Source: Pseudomonadota bacterium (GTDB lineage: Bacteria > Pseudomonadota > Gammaproteobacteria > Burkholderiales > Burkholderiaceae_C). From it: 64,000 nucleotides of DNA. The notes beneath the pieces are model-generated. The model was not told where the DNA came from, did not search any database, and worked only from the letters and a program-made list of their open reading frames with translations. Below are positions 34,902 to 45,726 of this stretch, piece by piece. The stretch lies in NCBI GenBank assembly GCA_963205115.1, contig CAUJHV010000029.1:124001-188000 (forward strand), in the 5' to 3' direction. The position numbers were made by a program, and so were the translations under genes. Every line of letters starts with the position of its first letter. The stretch's first letter is position 1.

Positions 34902-36287
34902 TCAGAACTGCACGACGACCGACGCGCCCAGCAGGCTGTTGGACTTGCGGTAGCTGCCGTCCCTGACGTTCAGGAACACCGGCGCATTCGCGCGGTCCAG
35001 ACGGTACTCGACCTTGAAGGTCGTGTTCAGGTCGTACAGGTAGCTCAGGCCGACGCTGAGCGCGCTGCGGTTGACACCGGTATTGCAGGCCGCGATGGTG
35101 GGATCGGTGACGCAATCGAGCGTGGCGTCCACACCCAGGCCGCTGCGGCCGTCGCCCAGCGACCCGTTGGCCGGGTCCCAGTAGCCGGTGTAGCCCAGCA
35201 GGCCGCCGCCGTTCTTGCTGTTGCGGATGTAGTCGGCGCGCACGATGCCTTCGAAGCGCGGCGTGAACTTGTAGGCCGCCAAGGCCGACAGGCCGGTCCA
35301 TTGCGCGTCACGCAGATCGCCCGTGACCGGATCGGGCACGATGGCCGCGCCCTTTTGCTTGCCGTAGCTGAACTGGCCCTGCACCGTCCAGTCGCCGCGG
35401 ATGAAATAGGCATCCACCTCGAACAGGTCGACACGGCTCTTGGCGCCATTCGGGTCAGCGAAGTTGGCCGCATTGCCGTGCACGCCGGCAAAGCCGAAGC
35501 CCTGGAATTCGCCGCGCGAATAGTCCACGCGGTAGGCGACCACCGGGGCGCGCTGGCCGGCCTCGTTCTTCGAGGCATTCATGTTGGCCACCAGGCCGCG
35601 CATCCACCACTTGCCGCGTGTGAGTTCCAGGCCCGCGCCGGTGTAGGTGGTGGGCAGCGTGTAGTCGAACAACAGGTTGTGCGTGATCAGCTTGTTCAGC
35701 GTGGGCTGCAGGTATTCGTAGCCCGACCAATCCGGAATGTGGCCGGCGATGAAGCGCGTCTGCAGGTCGCCCAGCGGCACGCTGACCGAGGCCTCCTGGA
35801 CCACGCCGCCGTTGCCGATGACCGAATCGGTGCCGCGGTTGGGCACCAGGGTCAGGCGCCACTTGGTGCCGGAATCGGTTTCCTTCTGGAAGTCGATGGC
35901 CACCGCGCCGAAGTACGAGTTGTCGTAGCTGTAGCCGTCGCTGGCCACATTGTTCAGGAACTGGAAGCCGGCGCGGCGCTGGTTCTTGTTCCAGATGAAC
36001 GTCGGGTCGGCATAGCCGCTGATCTTCAGCAGCTTCATGCCCGCGGCGTCACGCGAGTCTTCCAGCGCTTCGGCCTTGACCGTCACACGGCTGAGTTCCT
36101 TGCTCTGCTCCGGCGTCATGCCCCACTCGGGCTTCTTCTCTTCCTGCGCCTTGAGCTTGCTCTCCAGCGCGCTGACCTTGGCTTTCAGCTCCTGGAGTTC
36201 CTTGAGGATGTCCGAGTTGCTTTGCGCCGCGGCCGGGAAGGCGGCTGCCAGCGCAAGCGCGAGCGTGGTGATGGGGAGGGCTTTCAT
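34902..36287 (-). CDS. DUF3138-like outer-membrane porin
   Basis: Signal peptide MKALPITTLALALAAAFPAAAQS, coiled coil, beta-rich repeats, terminal F (ASVVVQF). Confidence 0.78.
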   Translation of the reverse strand: MKALPITTLALALAAAFPAAAQSNSDILKELQELKAKVSALESKLKAQEEKKPEWGMTPEQSKELSRVTVKAEALEDSRDAAGMKLLKISGYADPTFIWNKNQRRAGFQFLNNVASDGYSYDNSYFGAVAIDFQKETDSGTKWRLTLVPNRGTDSVIGNGGVVQEASVSVPLGDLQTRFIAGHIPDWSGYEYLQPTLNKLITHNLLFDYTLPTTYTGAGLELTRGKWWMRGLVANMNASKNEAGQRAPVVAYRVDYSRGEFQGFGFAGVHGNAANFADPNGAKSRVDLFEVDAYFIRGDWTVQGQFSYGKQKGAAIVPDPVTGDLRDAQWTGLSALAAYKFTPRFEGIVRADYIRNSKNGGGLLGYTGYWDPANGSLGDGRSGLGVDATLDCVTDPTIAACNTGVNRSALSVGLSYLYDLNTTFKVEYRLDRANAPVFLNVRDGSYRKSNSLLGASVVVQF

Positions 36288-36346
36288 GTTCGGTTCTCCT
36301 TCCGGCTGTTGTATGTGTGATGCGGTAATGGGGGGGTAGGACAGGC

Positions 36347-37204
36347 TCAGTGCCGCGCGGCCTCGGCCATCTCGAGCGCGCGCCGGCGTTCGGCGTGTGC
36401 GATGAGCCAGCTCGCGGCCAGCACACCGATGGCCACGAGGCACACGATGACGGTCGCGATGGCATTCACGCTGGGGTTCAGGCCCAGTTTGGCACGCGAG
36501 AAAATGACCAGCGGCATGGTCGTGGAGCCTGGCCCGGACAGGAAGGCCGAGAGCACCACGTCGTCGAGCGAAAGCGTGAAGGTCAGCAGCCAGGCCGAGG
36601 CCAGCGACTGCGCAATCATCGGCAGCGTGACCAGCCAGAACACCTGGTGCGGCCGCGCGCCCAGGTCTTGTGCGGCCTCTTCGAGCTGCGGGTTCAGGTC
36701 CTGCAGGCGGGCCTGGATCACGACCGTGGCGTAGGCCATGCCGATCAGCAGGTGGCCCAGCCAGATGGTCATCATGCCCCTCTCGGGGAAACCCACGCCG
36801 AAGATGACCTCGGTGACACGCTGCATGCTCACCAGCATCAGCAGCAGCGACAGGCCGACGACGACCTCGGGCATCACCAGCGGTGCATTGACCATGCCGT
36901 TGAACAGCGTGCGGCCGGTGAAGCGCCGGTATGTCACCAGGCTGAATGCCGCCATCGTGCCCAGCAGCACCGAGCCGCAGGCGGTGAGGAAGGCGATTTT
37001 CAGGCTCAGCCACAGGCCGGCGAGCATCTCGTGATCGTTCGTGAGCGCCACATACCACTTCAACGTGAAGCCGCGCCAGACATTGGGCACGGTGGAGTCG
37101 TTGAACGAATACAGCACCAGCGCCACGATGGGGAGGTACAGGAACACGTACCCGGCCGAGAGCCAGCTGCGTGCAAACCAGCGGTTCACGGTCGAGGCGT
37201 TCAT
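36347..37204 (-). CDS. polyamine ABC transporter permease (PotC/PotI type)
   Basis: MNASTVNRWFARSWLSAGYVFLYLPIVALVLYSFNDS...EEAAQDLGARPHQVFWLVTLPMIAQSL. Confidence 0.92.
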   Translation of the reverse strand: MNASTVNRWFARSWLSAGYVFLYLPIVALVLYSFNDSTVPNVWRGFTLKWYVALTNDHEMLAGLWLSLKIAFLTACGSVLLGTMAAFSLVTYRRFTGRTLFNGMVNAPLVMPEVVVGLSLLLMLVSMQRVTEVIFGVGFPERGMMTIWLGHLLIGMAYATVVIQARLQDLNPQLEEAAQDLGARPHQVFWLVTLPMIAQSLASAWLLTFTLSLDDVVLSAFLSGPGSTTMPLVIFSRAKLGLNPSVNAIATVIVCLVAIGVLAASWLIAHAERRRALEMAEAARH

Positions 37205-37211
37205 TGGAATG

Positions 37212-37263
37212 CCTCCGCGCTGCGCGCTCCGGAATGAGCCCTTCGGGCGGCCGGGCGGGCTCA
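37212..37263. repeat. third copy of the intercistronic repeat family
   Basis: cctccgcgctgcgcgctccggaatgagcccttcgggcggccgggcgggctca. Confidence 0.85.
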
Positions 37264-38271
37264 TGTGCGCGCCTCCTGCGCCTCGGCCTGGTACTTGTTG
37301 AAGACGGCCAGCGGCACGAGGATCAGCAGCACCATCACCACGGCCACAGCCGAGGCCATGGGCCAGTCGTTGTTGGAGAAGAACTCGTCCCACATGACGC
37401 GGCCGATCATCAGCGTCTCGGGGCCGCCGAGCAGTTCAGGCACGACGAATTCGCCGACGCACGGGATGAAGACCAGCATCGAGCCCGCGATGATGCCGGC
37501 CTTGGACAGCGGCACCGTGATCGTCCAGAAGGCCGTCCAGGGCGTGGCGCCGAGGTCCTGCGCGGCTTCCAGCAGGCGCAGGTCCATCTTCGCCAGGTTG
37601 CTGTACAGCGGCAGGATCATGAAGGGCAGGTAGGTGTAGACCATGCCCAAAACCAGCGAGAAGGGCGTGTTCATCAGCTTGCCGGGCGCGGGAATGAGCC
37701 CGCCGGCGGCCAGCAGCTGGTCCAGCCCGGTGCCGATGATGACGTCGGCCACCCAGCCGTCGGTGGTGAGCAGACCTTTCCAGGCATAGACGCGCAGCAG
37801 GAAGGAGGTCCAGAACGGCAGCATCACCAGCATCAGCAGTGCGGGCTGGATGCCGGGTTTGGCCCGCGCCATGAAGTAGGCAAACGGGTAGCCGATGGCC
37901 AGGCACAGCACGGTGGTCCAGAAGGCGTATTTCAGGCTGGCCAGGTAGGCCATGAAATACAGCGCGTCCTGGGTGATGAACTGGTAGCCGGTGAACTTGA
38001 GCGTCAGCGTCGCCAGGCCGTCCTTGAAGCTCAACAGATCGTTGGGCCGCACGGTGCCCATCTCCGAGAAGCTGATGTTCAGGACAATCAGGAAGGGCAG
38101 CAGAAAAAACAGCAGCAGCCACGCAAAGGGCACGCCGATGACCGTCCATCGGCCGGCGAACGACGGCAGGCGCCCGGCGCGCAGCGAGGACGTCATGCCA
38201 GGCGCGGACGCCGCAGCAGCGGGTGCCGCAGGCCGCGCCGCGGCGGTGCTGGCAACAGGGGAGGCAGCCAT
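37261..38271 (-). CDS. polyamine ABC transporter permease (PotB/PotH type)
   Basis: VIGVPFAWLLLFFLLPFLIVLNISFSEM...EAAQDLGATPWTAFWTITVPLSKAGIIAG. Confidence 0.92.
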   Translation of the reverse strand: MAASPVASTAAARPAAPAAAASAPGMTSSLRAGRLPSFAGRWTVIGVPFAWLLLFFLLPFLIVLNISFSEMGTVRPNDLLSFKDGLATLTLKFTGYQFITQDALYFMAYLASLKYAFWTTVLCLAIGYPFAYFMARAKPGIQPALLMLVMLPFWTSFLLRVYAWKGLLTTDGWVADVIIGTGLDQLLAAGGLIPAPGKLMNTPFSLVLGMVYTYLPFMILPLYSNLAKMDLRLLEAAQDLGATPWTAFWTITVPLSKAGIIAGSMLVFIPCVGEFVVPELLGGPETLMIGRVMWDEFFSNNDWPMASAVAVVMVLLILVPLAVFNKYQAEAQEART

Positions 38272-38288
38272 GTGCGCGTTCCGGCGGC

Positions 38289-39389
<1,101 letters not shown>

Positions 39390-39392
39390 GGG

Positions 39393-40511
39393 TCAGAGCC
39401 CCGTCTTGAAGGACGTGTAGGTGCGCGTCATCAGGCGCCGCAGATCGTTGTTCAGCGCATCGGGCGGCACCATCTTGGCCAGTTCGGCCGGCGGCAGGAA
39501 AACCGTCGGGTTGTTGGCCACTTCGGGCTTGATGTGCTTCTTCGATTCCGGCACGGGGTTGGCGTAGAAGACCTTGTTGGTCAGGGCCGCGCTGATTTCC
39601 GGGCGCAGCATGTAGTTGATGAACTTGTGGGCGTTGCCCGGATGCTGCGCATCAGCCGGCATCACCATCACGTCGAAGAACAGGATGCCGCCGTTCTTGG
39701 GCAGCAGCGCCTCGATCTTCTGCCCTGTCTTACCTTCGATCGCACGCTGCTTGGCGATGTTGATGTCACCCGACCAGCCCAGCGCCAGGCAGATCGAACC
39801 GTTGGCCATGTCGTTGATGTAGCCCGACGAGCTGAACAGCGTGATGTGCGGGCGGATCGCCTTGAGCGTGGTGGCCGCCAGCGTGTAGTCGGCCGGGCTC
39901 TTGCTGAACGGCGGCTTGCCCAGGTAATGCAGAACCGCGGGCAGCACCTCGCTGGCGGAATCGAGCACCGAGGTGCCGCAGCTCTTGAGCTTGCTGACGT
40001 ATTCCGGCTTGAAGACCAGGTCCCACACGTTGTCCGGCATGGGCGTACTGCCCAGCGCGGCCTTGACCTTGTCGACGTTGATGCCCACCGTGGTGAAGCC
40101 CCACAGCCAGTTCACCAGGTAGTCGTTGCCCGGGTCCATGCGCTGCAGCTGCTTCTGCACGGCCGGGTCCAGGTTCTTGAAATTGGGCAGCTTGGACTTG
40201 TCCAGCTTCTGCAGCAAGCCGCCGTCGATCTGCAGCTTGGCCCAGTTGGACGAGGGCACGACGATGTCGTAGCCGGTCTTGCCCGCCACCAGCTTGGCGT
40301 GCACGATCTCGTTGTTGTCGAAATTGTCGTAGCGGACCTTGATGCCGGTTTCCTTCTCGAAACTGGCGATGGTGTCCGGCGCGATGTAGTCCGACCAGTT
40401 GTAGATGTTCAGGACCTTTTCTTCTTCCTGGGCCGACACGCTGCCGGCCCCGGCCAACGACAGGCCCGCAGCCACCAAGGCAACGGCGCGGCGGACGGAC
40501 TTCAATTTCAT
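39393..40511 (-). CDS. putrescine ABC transporter substrate-binding protein (PotF-like)
   Basis: Signal peptide; KVLNIYNWSDYIAPDTIASFEKETGIKVRYDNFDNNEIVHAKLVAGKTGYDIVVPSSNW. Confidence 0.94.
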   Translation of the reverse strand: MKLKSVRRAVALVAAGLSLAGAGSVSAQEEEKVLNIYNWSDYIAPDTIASFEKETGIKVRYDNFDNNEIVHAKLVAGKTGYDIVVPSSNWAKLQIDGGLLQKLDKSKLPNFKNLDPAVQKQLQRMDPGNDYLVNWLWGFTTVGINVDKVKAALGSTPMPDNVWDLVFKPEYVSKLKSCGTSVLDSASEVLPAVLHYLGKPPFSKSPADYTLAATTLKAIRPHITLFSSSGYINDMANGSICLALGWSGDINIAKQRAIEGKTGQKIEALLPKNGGILFFDVMVMPADAQHPGNAHKFINYMLRPEISAALTNKVFYANPVPESKKHIKPEVANNPTVFLPPAELAKMVPPDALNNDLRRLMTRTYTSFKTGL

Positions 40512-40665
40512 GAGGCGACCTCCTGATCGGTCTGTAAGTAGAGGGATTGACATCAACGGACAAGTCTAGGTGCGGGCCGACACGGCGCCATCCGGGCAAG
40601 CGCGCAGCGTGGCGCGGAAGCCGCGTTCGCGGCCCGCGGCTTGCGCTGTCGGTCGGCCCGGTGCG

Positions 40666-42087
40666 TCATGCAAGCCAGCCGTTCTTCTGCGCGTCGGCCA
40701 GCGTGCGGTCCAGACAGGTGCGGATCAGCGCCATCATCTCGTCGATCTGCGCGCGCGTGATGACCAGCGGCGGCGCGATGATCATGCGGTCGCCCACGGC
40801 GCGCATGATCAGGCCGTTGCCGAAGCAGTGGCCGCGGCAGACCATGCCGATCTCGATCTCATCGGGGAAGGGCGTGCCCTTGGCCTTGTCTTTCACGAGC
40901 AGCAGCGCGCCCATCAGGCCGCAGGTCTCGGCGTCGCCGATCAGCGGGTGCGACTTCAGCGATTCGAACTGCGCGGCCAGGTAGGGGCCGACGTCGTCGT
41001 GCACATGCTCGACCAAGCCCAGTTGCTGGATCAGCCGGATATTGGCCACGCCCACGGCGCAGGCCACCGGGTGGCCGGAGTAGGTGTAGCCGTGCGTGAA
41101 TTCGCCGCCTTCTTCGATCAGCGTGCGCGCCACGCGGTCGCCGACCATCACGCCGCCCAGCGGCACGTAGCCGCTGGTCACGCCCTTGGCGAAGGTCATC
41201 AGGTCGGGCTTGAAGCCCTGGGTCTCGCAGCCGAACCAGCGGCCCGTGCGGCCGAAGCCGCAGATGACTTCGTCGCTGACCAGCAGGATGCCGTAGCGGT
41301 CGCAGATGCGCTGCACCTCGGGCCAGTAGGTGCTGGGCGGGATGATCACGCCGCCGGCGCCTTGTACCGGCTCACCGATGAAGGCCGCGACCTTCTCGGG
41401 CCCGAGCTCGAGGATCTTGTCTTCCAGCCACTTCGCGGCCACCAGCCCGAAGGCCTCGCGCGTGAGGCCCTGCGGCCGTCCGTGCGCCCACCAGTACGGC
41501 TGCTCGATATGCACGATGCCTGGAATCGGCAGGCCGCCCTGGGCGTGCATGCCGGCCATGCCGCCCAGCGAGGCGCCGGCCATCGTGGAGCCGTGGTACG
41601 CGTTGTGGCGGCTGATGATCACCTGCCGCTCGGGCTGGCCCTTGAGGTCCCAGTAGCGACGCACCATGCGCACGACCGTGTCGTTGCCCTCGGAGCCCGA
41701 GCCCGAGAAGAAGACATGCTTGAACTGCGGCGGCGTCACCCGGGCCAGCAATTCGGCCAGCTCGATGGCCGGCGTCGTGGTGGTCTGAAAGAAGCTGTTG
41801 TAGAAGGGCAGCTGCTGCATCTGGCGCGCGGCCGCATCGACCAGCGCCTGCTGGCCGTAGCCGACGTTGACGCACCACAGGCCGCTCATCGCGTCGAGGA
41901 TGTGGTGGCCCTCGCTGTCGGTCAGGTAGATGTTCTGCGCGCTGGTGATGACACGCGAGCCCTTGCTGGCCAACGATTTGAAATCGGTGAAGGGATGCAG
42001 GAAGTGCGCCGCGTCGGCGGCCTGCCAGTCACGGGTGCTGCGGCTGCCGGCTGCGCCCAGGGACGGTGCGGAGATGGGTTGCGTCAT
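40666..42087 (-). CDS. class III aminotransferase, polyamine:pyruvate (SpuC-like)
   Basis: ILDAMSGLWCVNVGYGQQALVDAAARQMQQLPFYNSFFQTTTTPAIELAELLARVTP...LLVSDEVICGFGRTGRWFG. Confidence 0.9.
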   Translation of the reverse strand: MTQPISAPSLGAAGSRSTRDWQAADAAHFLHPFTDFKSLASKGSRVITSAQNIYLTDSEGHHILDAMSGLWCVNVGYGQQALVDAAARQMQQLPFYNSFFQTTTTPAIELAELLARVTPPQFKHVFFSGSGSEGNDTVVRMVRRYWDLKGQPERQVIISRHNAYHGSTMAGASLGGMAGMHAQGGLPIPGIVHIEQPYWWAHGRPQGLTREAFGLVAAKWLEDKILELGPEKVAAFIGEPVQGAGGVIIPPSTYWPEVQRICDRYGILLVSDEVICGFGRTGRWFGCETQGFKPDLMTFAKGVTSGYVPLGGVMVGDRVARTLIEEGGEFTHGYTYSGHPVACAVGVANIRLIQQLGLVEHVHDDVGPYLAAQFESLKSHPLIGDAETCGLMGALLLVKDKAKGTPFPDEIEIGMVCRGHCFGNGLIMRAVGDRMIIAPPLVITRAQIDEMMALIRTCLDRTLADAQKNGWLA

Positions 42088-42097
42088 GGACTTCTCC

Positions 42098-43465
42098 TCA
42101 GACGTGTAGCAAGAGGTGTTCCCGTTCCCAGGGAGAGATCACCTTCATGAACTCGGCGTACTCGATCTCCTTGATCTCGGTGTAGACGGTGACGAAGCCT
42201 TCGCCCAGCACCTCGGCCAGGTCCTTCTCGTCGCGCAGCAGCTGCAGCGCTTCGCCCAGACTGCGCGGCAGCTGGTAGTCGCCGAGATAGGCATCGCCCT
42301 TGCATTCGGGCGTGGGATCGAGCTTCTTCTTGATGCCCAGGTAGCCGCAGGCCAGGGTGGCGGCCAGCGCGACGTAAGGGTTGGCGTCGGCGCCGATGAC
42401 ACGGTTTTCGATGCGGCGGCCGGCAGGTGCCGCCACCGGCGAGCGGATGCCCACCGTGCGGTTGTCCGTGCCCCACTGGATGTTGATGGGCGCTGCCGTG
42501 AAGCGCGCCAGGCGGCGATAACTGTTCACATAAGGGGCAAACAGTGCCATCGCGGCGGGGATGTAGCGCTGCAGCCCGCCGATGAACCAGTAGAAGGCCT
42601 GGCTGGCCGTGCCGTCGGGGTTGCTGAACAGGTTCTTGCCGGTGGCCTTGTCGATGATGCTCTGGTGGATGTGCATCGCGCTGCCGGGTTCGCCGGCGAT
42701 CGGCTTGGCCATGAAGGTGGCGAACATGTCGTGCCGCAGCGCTGCTTCGCGCACCGTGCGCTTGAACAAGAACACCTCGTCGGCCAGGCCCAGCGGGTGG
42801 GCGTGGAAGAAGTTGATCTCCATCTGCCCGGCGCCGACCTCGTGGATCAACGTGTCGACGTTGAGCTCCATCTTGTCGCAGTAGTCGTACACGTCCTCGA
42901 ACAGCGGGTCGAACTCGTTGACCGCGTCGATCGAATACGCCTGGCGCGAGGTCTCGCTGCGCCCGCTGCGGCCGATGGGTGGCTTCAGCGGCACGTCGGG
43001 GTCGGTGTTGCGCGCCACGAGATAGAACTCGAGCTCGGGTGCGACGACCGGGTCCCAGCCTTCGGCCGCAAAGAGGTCGCACACGCGGCGCAGCACCGAA
43101 CGCGGCGCGTAGGGAATGAGCCGGCCGTCGCGGTCGTAGCAGTCGTGGATGACCTGCGCGGTGGGGTCCACGGCCCAGGGCACGATGCGCACCGTGCTGG
43201 GGTCGGGCCGCAGGTGCATGTCCTGGTCGGTCGGGCTGATGACGTCGTAGTAGGGCCCTTCCTCGGGGAATTCGCCCGTCACGCCCAGCGCCACCACCAC
43301 TTCGGGCAGGCGCATGCCGCGGTCTTCGTAGAACTTCTGCCGGGGCAGGATCTTGCCGCGCGCCACGCCGGTGAGGTCGGGCACCAGGCATTCGATCTCC
43401 GTGACGCGGCGTTCGTTGAGCCAGTTTTCGAGATCGCTGAAAGTGAAATTCTGTTTGGTCACCAT
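42098..43465 (-). CDS. glutamine synthetase family gamma-glutamylputrescine synthetase (PuuA/SpuI-like)
   Basis: APELEFYLVARNTDPD...VGAGQMEINFFHAHPLGLADEVFLFKRTVREAALRHDMFATFMAKPIAGEPGSAMHIHQS. Confidence 0.92.
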   Translation of the reverse strand: MVTKQNFTFSDLENWLNERRVTEIECLVPDLTGVARGKILPRQKFYEDRGMRLPEVVVALGVTGEFPEEGPYYDVISPTDQDMHLRPDPSTVRIVPWAVDPTAQVIHDCYDRDGRLIPYAPRSVLRRVCDLFAAEGWDPVVAPELEFYLVARNTDPDVPLKPPIGRSGRSETSRQAYSIDAVNEFDPLFEDVYDYCDKMELNVDTLIHEVGAGQMEINFFHAHPLGLADEVFLFKRTVREAALRHDMFATFMAKPIAGEPGSAMHIHQSIIDKATGKNLFSNPDGTASQAFYWFIGGLQRYIPAAMALFAPYVNSYRRLARFTAAPINIQWGTDNRTVGIRSPVAAPAGRRIENRVIGADANPYVALAATLACGYLGIKKKLDPTPECKGDAYLGDYQLPRSLGEALQLLRDEKDLAEVLGEGFVTVYTEIKEIEYAEFMKVISPWEREHLLLHV

Positions 43466-43536
43466 GAGGAACCTGTCTTTCTTATGGGTGATCGCCGCGT
43501 CCCGGTGCGGGCGGCGGCTTGGCGCGTATTCAGGCC

Positions 43537-44334
43537 TCAGGCGGGCATGGGCGCTCGCGGGCGGTCGCGGTAGTTGCAGCAGGCCTGGCCGAAGGCGCGC
43601 AGGATCGCCATCGAATACGGGTTGTCCTGCGCCTGCCACTCGGGGTGCCACTGCACGCACAGATTGAAGCCCGGCGCGTGCGCGCGGCTGAAGGCCTCGA
43701 TCAGGCCGTCGGGCGCGCGCGCTTCCACCTGCAAGCCCTCGGCCAGCCGGTCGACAGCCTGGCCGTGCAGTGAATTCACCGGGAACCGGTCGACGCCGAC
43801 GATGCCGTGCAGCACGCCGCCGGGCACCACGTCCACCGGGTGTGCATCGGCGTATTGCTGTTCAACGGGCTCGTTGTCGCGCGAGCGGTGGTCGGCGAAG
43901 GGCCCGACTTCCTGCACCGCCTGGTACAGCGAGCCGCCCAGCGCCACATTCACTTCCTGCGTGCCGCGGCAGATGGCCAGCAAAGGCATGCCGCTATCCA
44001 GCACGCGGCGCACGAGGGGCAGCGTCCAGTCGTCGCGCGCAGGGTCCAGCGGCAGCGAGGGATCGCGCACGGCCTGCCCGAAATGCGAGGGGTGCACGTT
44101 CGATGGCGAGCCGGTCAGCAGCACGCCATCGGCCAGCTGCAGCAGCTCGTCCAGGTCCTCGGGCCGCGCCTGCGGCACCACCAGCGGCAGCGCGCCGGCC
44201 AGCCGCGCGGCATCGACATACTTCTGGCCAATCGTGTGCGAGGCGTGCGCGCCCAGCAGCTTGTTGCAGGCCGGCAGCAGGACGACAGGTCGGAGGTGGC
44301 GCGTCACGCGAGCAGGTCCCTCATGCGGTACCAC
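43537..44334 (-). CDS. puuD: gamma-glutamyl-gamma-aminobutyrate hydrolase (PuuD-like, class I GAT fold)
   Basis: LLAICRGTQEVNVALGGSLYQAVQEV; LCVQWHPEWQ. Confidence 0.93.
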   Translation of the reverse strand: MVPHEGPARVTRHLRPVVLLPACNKLLGAHASHTIGQKYVDAARLAGALPLVVPQARPEDLDELLQLADGVLLTGSPSNVHPSHFGQAVRDPSLPLDPARDDWTLPLVRRVLDSGMPLLAICRGTQEVNVALGGSLYQAVQEVGPFADHRSRDNEPVEQQYADAHPVDVVPGGVLHGIVGVDRFPVNSLHGQAVDRLAEGLQVEARAPDGLIEAFSRAHAPGFNLCVQWHPEWQAQDNPYSMAILRAFGQACCNYRDRPRAPMPA

Positions 44335-45617
44335 GCCATGCCGAGCACGAGCGCGGGGGTTCTGAATGCCGATCCACCGGGAAACGGCCGGTGGCGCAGC
44401 CGCGCGAACACGTCGAAGCGCGCCGCATCGCCGGCCATGGCTTCGGCCACCAGGCGTCCGGCCATGCCGGTGAGCGCCAGTCCGTGTCCCGAGAATCCTT
44501 GCAGATAGTACGTGTTCGCCGCGCCGCCACCCGCGGCGGGCAGACGGCCGAAATCAGGGGCGCGGTTCATCGAGATGTCGACGAAGCCGCCCCAGGCATA
44601 TTCCACCGGCACGTCGCGCAGCTGCGGGAAGCTGCGCACCATGCGCTGGCGCATGCTCTGCGCGAGGTTCTTCGGGGTCACGGTGGAGTAGCTGACGCGC
44701 CCGCCGTAGAGCATGCGGTCGTCGGCCGTGGTGCGGAAATAGTCCAGCACGAAGTTGGTGTCGCACACCGCGGCGCGCGAAGGAATCAGGCTGTTGGCCA
44801 GCGGCTGTGGCAGCTGCGCGGAGCAGGCGATATACGTGCCCACCGGCATGATGCGCGCCGACAGTGCCGGCGCCAGCCCTTGCAGGTAGACATTGCCTGC
44901 CAACAGCACCTGCCGCGCCCGCACCAGGCCCTGCGGCGTGTGCAGCGTGGCGCTGGCGCCGGGCTCGATCCGCGTGACCGGCGTCGATTCGTGCAGCACC
45001 GCGCCGGCGGCCATCGCCGCGCGCGCCAGGCCCTGCGTGTAGCGCAGCGGGTGCAGATGGCCGCTGCGCGCATCGAATACGCCGCTGTGGAAGCGCGGCG
45101 AATCGATCCAGCCGCGGATGTCTTGGGGGGCGACGCGCTGCAGTTCGTAGCCGTAGCGGCGCGCGATGTCATCGGCCCAGTCGGACAGCGAGGCGCCCTT
45201 GCGCGCATCGGTGGCCAGGCCGAGGTAGCCGTCCTGCCAGTGGCAATCGATGGCGTGGCGGGTGATGCGTTCGCGCAGCAGGTCCAGCGCCTCGATCGAC
45301 AGCTCCCACAGGCGGCGCGCGTCTTCGGCGCCGAGCTGCGCCTCCAGCACGTCCTGGTCGCAGGCGTAGCCGTGGATGGCCTGCCCGCCATTGCGCCCGC
45401 TGGCGCCGAAGCCCACATGGCGCGCTTCCAGCACCCGCACGTCGAATCCGCGTTGGGCCAGTTCCAGCGCCGCCGACAGCCCCGCCAGTCCGCCGCCGAC
45501 GATGGCCACATCGCAGCTCAGCTCGCCCTGCACAGGCGCCGACGGCAGCCACTCGGGCGCGGTGGCCACGTAGTAGGAGTCGCGCGTCAGTTCGAGGTCG
45601 GTATCCGTCAATGGCAT
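44304..45617 (-). CDS. puuB: FAD-dependent gamma-glutamylputrescine oxidoreductase (PuuB-like)
   Basis: DVAIVGGGLAGLSAALELAQRGFDVRVLEARHVGFGASGRNGGQAIHGYACDQ; TYYLQGFSGHGLALTGMAGRLVAEA. Confidence 0.9.
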   Translation of the reverse strand: MPLTDTDLELTRDSYYVATAPEWLPSAPVQGELSCDVAIVGGGLAGLSAALELAQRGFDVRVLEARHVGFGASGRNGGQAIHGYACDQDVLEAQLGAEDARRLWELSIEALDLLRERITRHAIDCHWQDGYLGLATDARKGASLSDWADDIARRYGYELQRVAPQDIRGWIDSPRFHSGVFDARSGHLHPLRYTQGLARAAMAAGAVLHESTPVTRIEPGASATLHTPQGLVRARQVLLAGNVYLQGLAPALSARIMPVGTYIACSAQLPQPLANSLIPSRAAVCDTNFVLDYFRTTADDRMLYGGRVSYSTVTPKNLAQSMRQRMVRSFPQLRDVPVEYAWGGFVDISMNRAPDFGRLPAAGGGAANTYYLQGFSGHGLALTGMAGRLVAEAMAGDAARFDVFARLRHRPFPGGSAFRTPALVLGMAWYRMRDLLA

Positions 45618-45653
45618 GCGTTGCCCAGTCTAGACGGAACGTGAAGCAATTGG

Positions 45654-45701
45654 CATGCAAGCCTGATCGGGGCTCTCCCGGGGTATTCGCATAACATGCA
45701 A
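45654..45701. promoter_or_regulatory. two CATGCAA direct half-sites (45654-45660; 45695-45701), 41 bp apart in the puuB/Lrp divergent region
   Basis: ttggCATGCAAgcc and cataaCATGCAAaaaa. Confidence 0.4.
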
Positions 45702-45726
45702 AAAACGGACTGCAGATTCGAATCCC

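Noticed and set aside
43770-45644. 624-aa + strand ORF
   Set aside because: Fully antisense to PuuD/PuuB, Arg/Ala-rich, no domain.
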